A DNA stretch of 8,365 nucleotides. Source: GWF2-43-63 sp964559205 (GTDB lineage: Bacteria > Bacteroidota > Bacteroidia > Bacteroidales > DTU049). Where the stretch lies: positions 1 through 8,365 of the forward strand of contig CAZLHV010000142.1 of assembly GCA_964559205.1 (NCBI GenBank), read 5' to 3'. Shown here piece after piece: positions 6,777 through 8,365 of the stretch (position 1 is the stretch's first letter; the number at the start of each line of letters is the position of its first letter). The position numbers and the translations under genes were made by a program. The notes under the pieces are model-generated. The model had not been told where the DNA came from and did no database searches. It worked only from the letters and a program-made list of their open reading frames with translations.

Positions 6777-6998
6777 AAGCTATTCTTCGCTGCTTTATTC
6801 ACAAATTTTTTCTACAGATGTGCCAACTCATGATTCTTTGTTTTGGCAAAATCAATAATTGGTGCGACAATTCAACAGCAGATTGCCCCGAAGTCGTCTG
6901 ATTTATTTGTCATGTAAGCAGAATTCTTCCTGTCAAAGAGCTGCAGATTAAATTATTATTGCGCATGTATAAAGATTCTTCATTCGAACTGTTAAATC
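6777..6998. other. Intergenic stretch with no gene seen
   Basis: This AT-rich gap after the adhesin has no open frame with coding character on either strand and no good terminator. A GAAG/CTTC hairpin at 6776-6788 is too weak. A 6-bp inverted repeat TGCCAA (6821-6826) / TTGGCA (6843-6848) has a 16-nt loop and no T-run after it. Confidence 0.5.
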
Positions 6999-7012
6999 AT
7001 GATAAATATCAT
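6999..7012. promoter_or_regulatory. Short palindrome upstream of the third promoter
   Basis: ATGATA (6999-7004), AA, TATCAT (7007-7012) form a 14-bp near-continuous palindrome centred about 15 nt upstream of the -7 element, in the place where a -33 TTG would be expected and is missing. It could bind an activator, but AT-rich palindromes of this size also arise by chance. Confidence 0.22.
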
Positions 7013-7020
7013 AAATTGAC

Positions 7021-7028
7021 TACCTTTG
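7021..7028 (+). promoter_or_regulatory. Bacteroidota -7 element for the beta-helix gene
   Basis: TAccTTTG (7021-7028, followed by C) matches the consensus exactly. The G is 20 nt before the ATG at 7048, as in the promoter at 1309-1337. No TTG lies 17-23 nt upstream, so the -33 element is poor or absent, suggesting a weak or activator-dependent promoter. Confidence 0.65.
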
Positions 7029-7047
7029 CAAAACAAATTTAACATAT

Positions 7048-8365
7048 ATGAAGATTTTTTACATTTTCTTGACTTTGCTGTGCTTTGCATTGCATGTATC
7101 GGCCACAAATATTACTGTCAGTGGTAATATTTCGGCCAACACAACCTGGAACACGGATACCGTATTTGTAAACGGGGATGTAATCATCGATGGTGCTGTA
7201 ACTGTAACCATCAATCCTGGTGTTGTGGTCATTTTTCTGGATAACTACGACATTTTTGTATCCGGAACTCTACTCGCTGTCGGCAGTCAGAGCAGCCCTA
7301 TCGTGTTCACAGCCGCTGATTCCACCGGCTTTGCTACCCAGACCCATTTGGGGTGGAACGGAATTCATTTCGACCATGAAAGTTATCCAATCGATGGCGA
7401 CACATCGAAATTCGTTTTCTGTGAGTTTTCATATGGTAACAGCGACTATGGAACCATTGCTGTCCTGCATTATTCAAAAGTGATCGTTGATCAGTGTTTG
7501 TTTCATCACAACTACACAGGTGATGCCGGTGCTGCAATGACCATTTCAGACAGTTCTGACATTGTGGTTAAACGCAGTGTTTTTGAGTACAACTATTCAT
7601 ATTACGGCGGTGCCATTGAAGTGAACTGCGATGGGTCGGGAAGCTATTCAATGCCCGTGATCGAAAATTGTCAGTTCTACAATAATATATGTTTATCCAC
7701 CTATACCTATTATGGCGGAGCAGCAATAAAATTATCAGGATACACCAAGGCCAGAGTGATCAATTGCAAGATTATCGGCAACAGTTGCATCAATGGCAGT
7801 GGCGGCGGTGGGGTGCTTATTTCAGGATATAGTTCTCCGGTCCTCATGAATAACATCATTGCAGAAAACCATTCGCGATACAACGGTGGTGGTGTGATGA
7901 TTCGTTACTACACCAATCCTGCTTTGATCAACAATACTATTATCAACAACCATTGCGACAGCATGGGTGGCGGCGTTGGCGTTGGCTGTAGTACTGACAC
8001 TTTGCGCCTGATCAATAACATTATTTATGGAAACACATCGGCGCATGGCAGCCAAGTGTTTATCAACAACGATGATTCATGCAAAGCTTTCCAGATTCTG
8101 AATAACCTTATTGAAGGCGGAACAGCATTTGAACTAGGCGACACCGGAAGATTTTCACCAGTCATGGTTGCAAACATTGATGCAGACCCTATGATCAACG
8201 ATTTCAACACATTCCATGCTGCACCTTGTTCACCCATTTTCGATGCAGGAACTAGCCTTATCCCCCTTCCTCCTTTCGATTTCTATTATCAACCGCGCAT
8301 TTTCGGATCAGAAATCGACCTTGGAGCCATTGAGCGTCAAATCCCTGTCAATATCATTTCGAATG
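7048..8365 (+). CDS. Secreted right-handed beta-helix protein, 3' end outside window
   Basis: The frame opens at ATG 7048 and stays open to the window edge, giving 439 visible residues. Residues 1-19 are a signal peptide with V-S-A before Thr20. Residues about 20-95 resemble the cap region of secreted beta-helix proteins (VTINPGVVVIF ... VSGTLLAVGSQSSPIVFTAAD). Residues about 120-370 contain repeated beta-helix rungs with asparagine ladders: VIENCQFYNN, RVINCKIIGN, VLMNNIIAEN, ALINNTIINN, RLINNIIYGN and ILNNLIEGG. Several rungs are preceded by GGA or GGGV. Residues 392-431 (APCSPIFDAG ... QPRIFGSEIDLGAIERQ) resemble the choice-of-anchor Q region found after beta-helices. A C-terminal sorting domain would be expected beyond the edge. 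The fold is shared by polysaccharide lyases and adhesins, but no catalytic residues can be assigned, so an enzymatic function should not be assumed. It has its own promoter and is not clearly part of the adhesin operon. Confidence 0.85.
   Translation, partial: MKIFYIFLTLLCFALHVSATNITVSGNISANTTWNTDTVFVNGDVIIDGAVTVTINPGVVVIFLDNYDIFVSGTLLAVGSQSSPIVFTAADSTGFATQTHLGWNGIHFDHESYPIDGDTSKFVFCEFSYGNSDYGTIAVLHYSKVIVDQCLFHHNYTGDAGAAMTISDSSDIVVKRSVFEYNYSYYGGAIEVNCDGSGSYSMPVIENCQFYNNICLSTYTYYGGAAIKLSGYTKARVINCKIIGNSCINGSGGGGVLISGYSSPVLMNNIIAENHSRYNGGGVMIRYYTNPALINNTIINNHCDSMGGGVGVGCSTDTLRLINNIIYGNTSAHGSQVFINNDDSCKAFQILNNLIEGGTAFELGDTGRFSPVMVANIDADPMINDFNTFHAAPCSPIFDAGTSLIPLPPFDFYYQPRIFGSEIDLGAIERQIPVNIISN

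Noticed and set aside
6776..6815. Possible terminator after the adhesin gene (GAAG/CTTC, or GTAGAA...TTCTAC around a T-run)
   Set aside because: The stem is only 4 bp, or the loop is over 30 nt, and no T-tract follows a stable hairpin.
6821..6848. TGCCAA...TTGGCA inverted repeat
   Set aside because: Six-bp arms with a 16-nt loop, not placed near a promoter element and with no T-run; consistent with chance in AT-rich DNA.

Overview
The window looks like a chromosomal piece of a Bacteroidota genome. The evidence is a multi-domain ribosomal protein S1, one T9SS type A sorting domain, one gliding-motility/CHU_C-type (T9SS type B) C-terminal domain, SprB repeats, a MORN-variant protein, and promoter sequences of the Bacteroidota form TTG...TAnnTTTG. 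No Shine-Dalgarno sequences precede the starts. All genes are on the + strand. I cannot assign a genus.

Layout. Positions 1-1257 hold the 3' part of rpsA (ribosomal protein S1), closed by a clear rho-independent terminator at 1282-1310. A promoter built onto that terminator drives a small secreted T9SS cargo protein (1357-2100). Its stop codon overlaps the start of rnz (RNase Z, 2100-3026) as TAATG, so the two are very probably translationally coupled. A roughly 300-base gap (3027-3329) follows, with a strong promoter at its right end that overlaps an inverted repeat. This promoter drives a two-gene unit: a secreted MORN-variant repeat protein (3330-3794) and, 3 nt later, a 992-residue modular surface adhesin (3798-6776). 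After a 271-base gap carrying a third promoter, a secreted right-handed beta-helix protein with a choice-of-anchor-Q-like region (7048 onward) runs off the right edge.

How the parts relate. The left third is housekeeping translation and RNA processing (S1, tRNA 3'-end maturation) with a secreted cargo gene wedged between. The right two thirds encode exported, repeat-rich surface proteins. They fit the T9SS and, by their sorting domains, a role in adhesion, matrix or gliding-type surfaces, but the substrates are unknown. No T9SS machinery, mobile element, CRISPR, tRNA or rRNA is visible.

I do not see a convincing undescribed system. The points most worth a second look are the secreted-cargo/RNase Z coupling, the MORN-plus-adhesin operon with a candidate operator, a 72/70-residue alternation in the adhesin repeats that suggests duplication of a two-domain unit, the fused terminator-promoter after rpsA, and nearly constant spacing from the -7 element to the start codon at three promoters.
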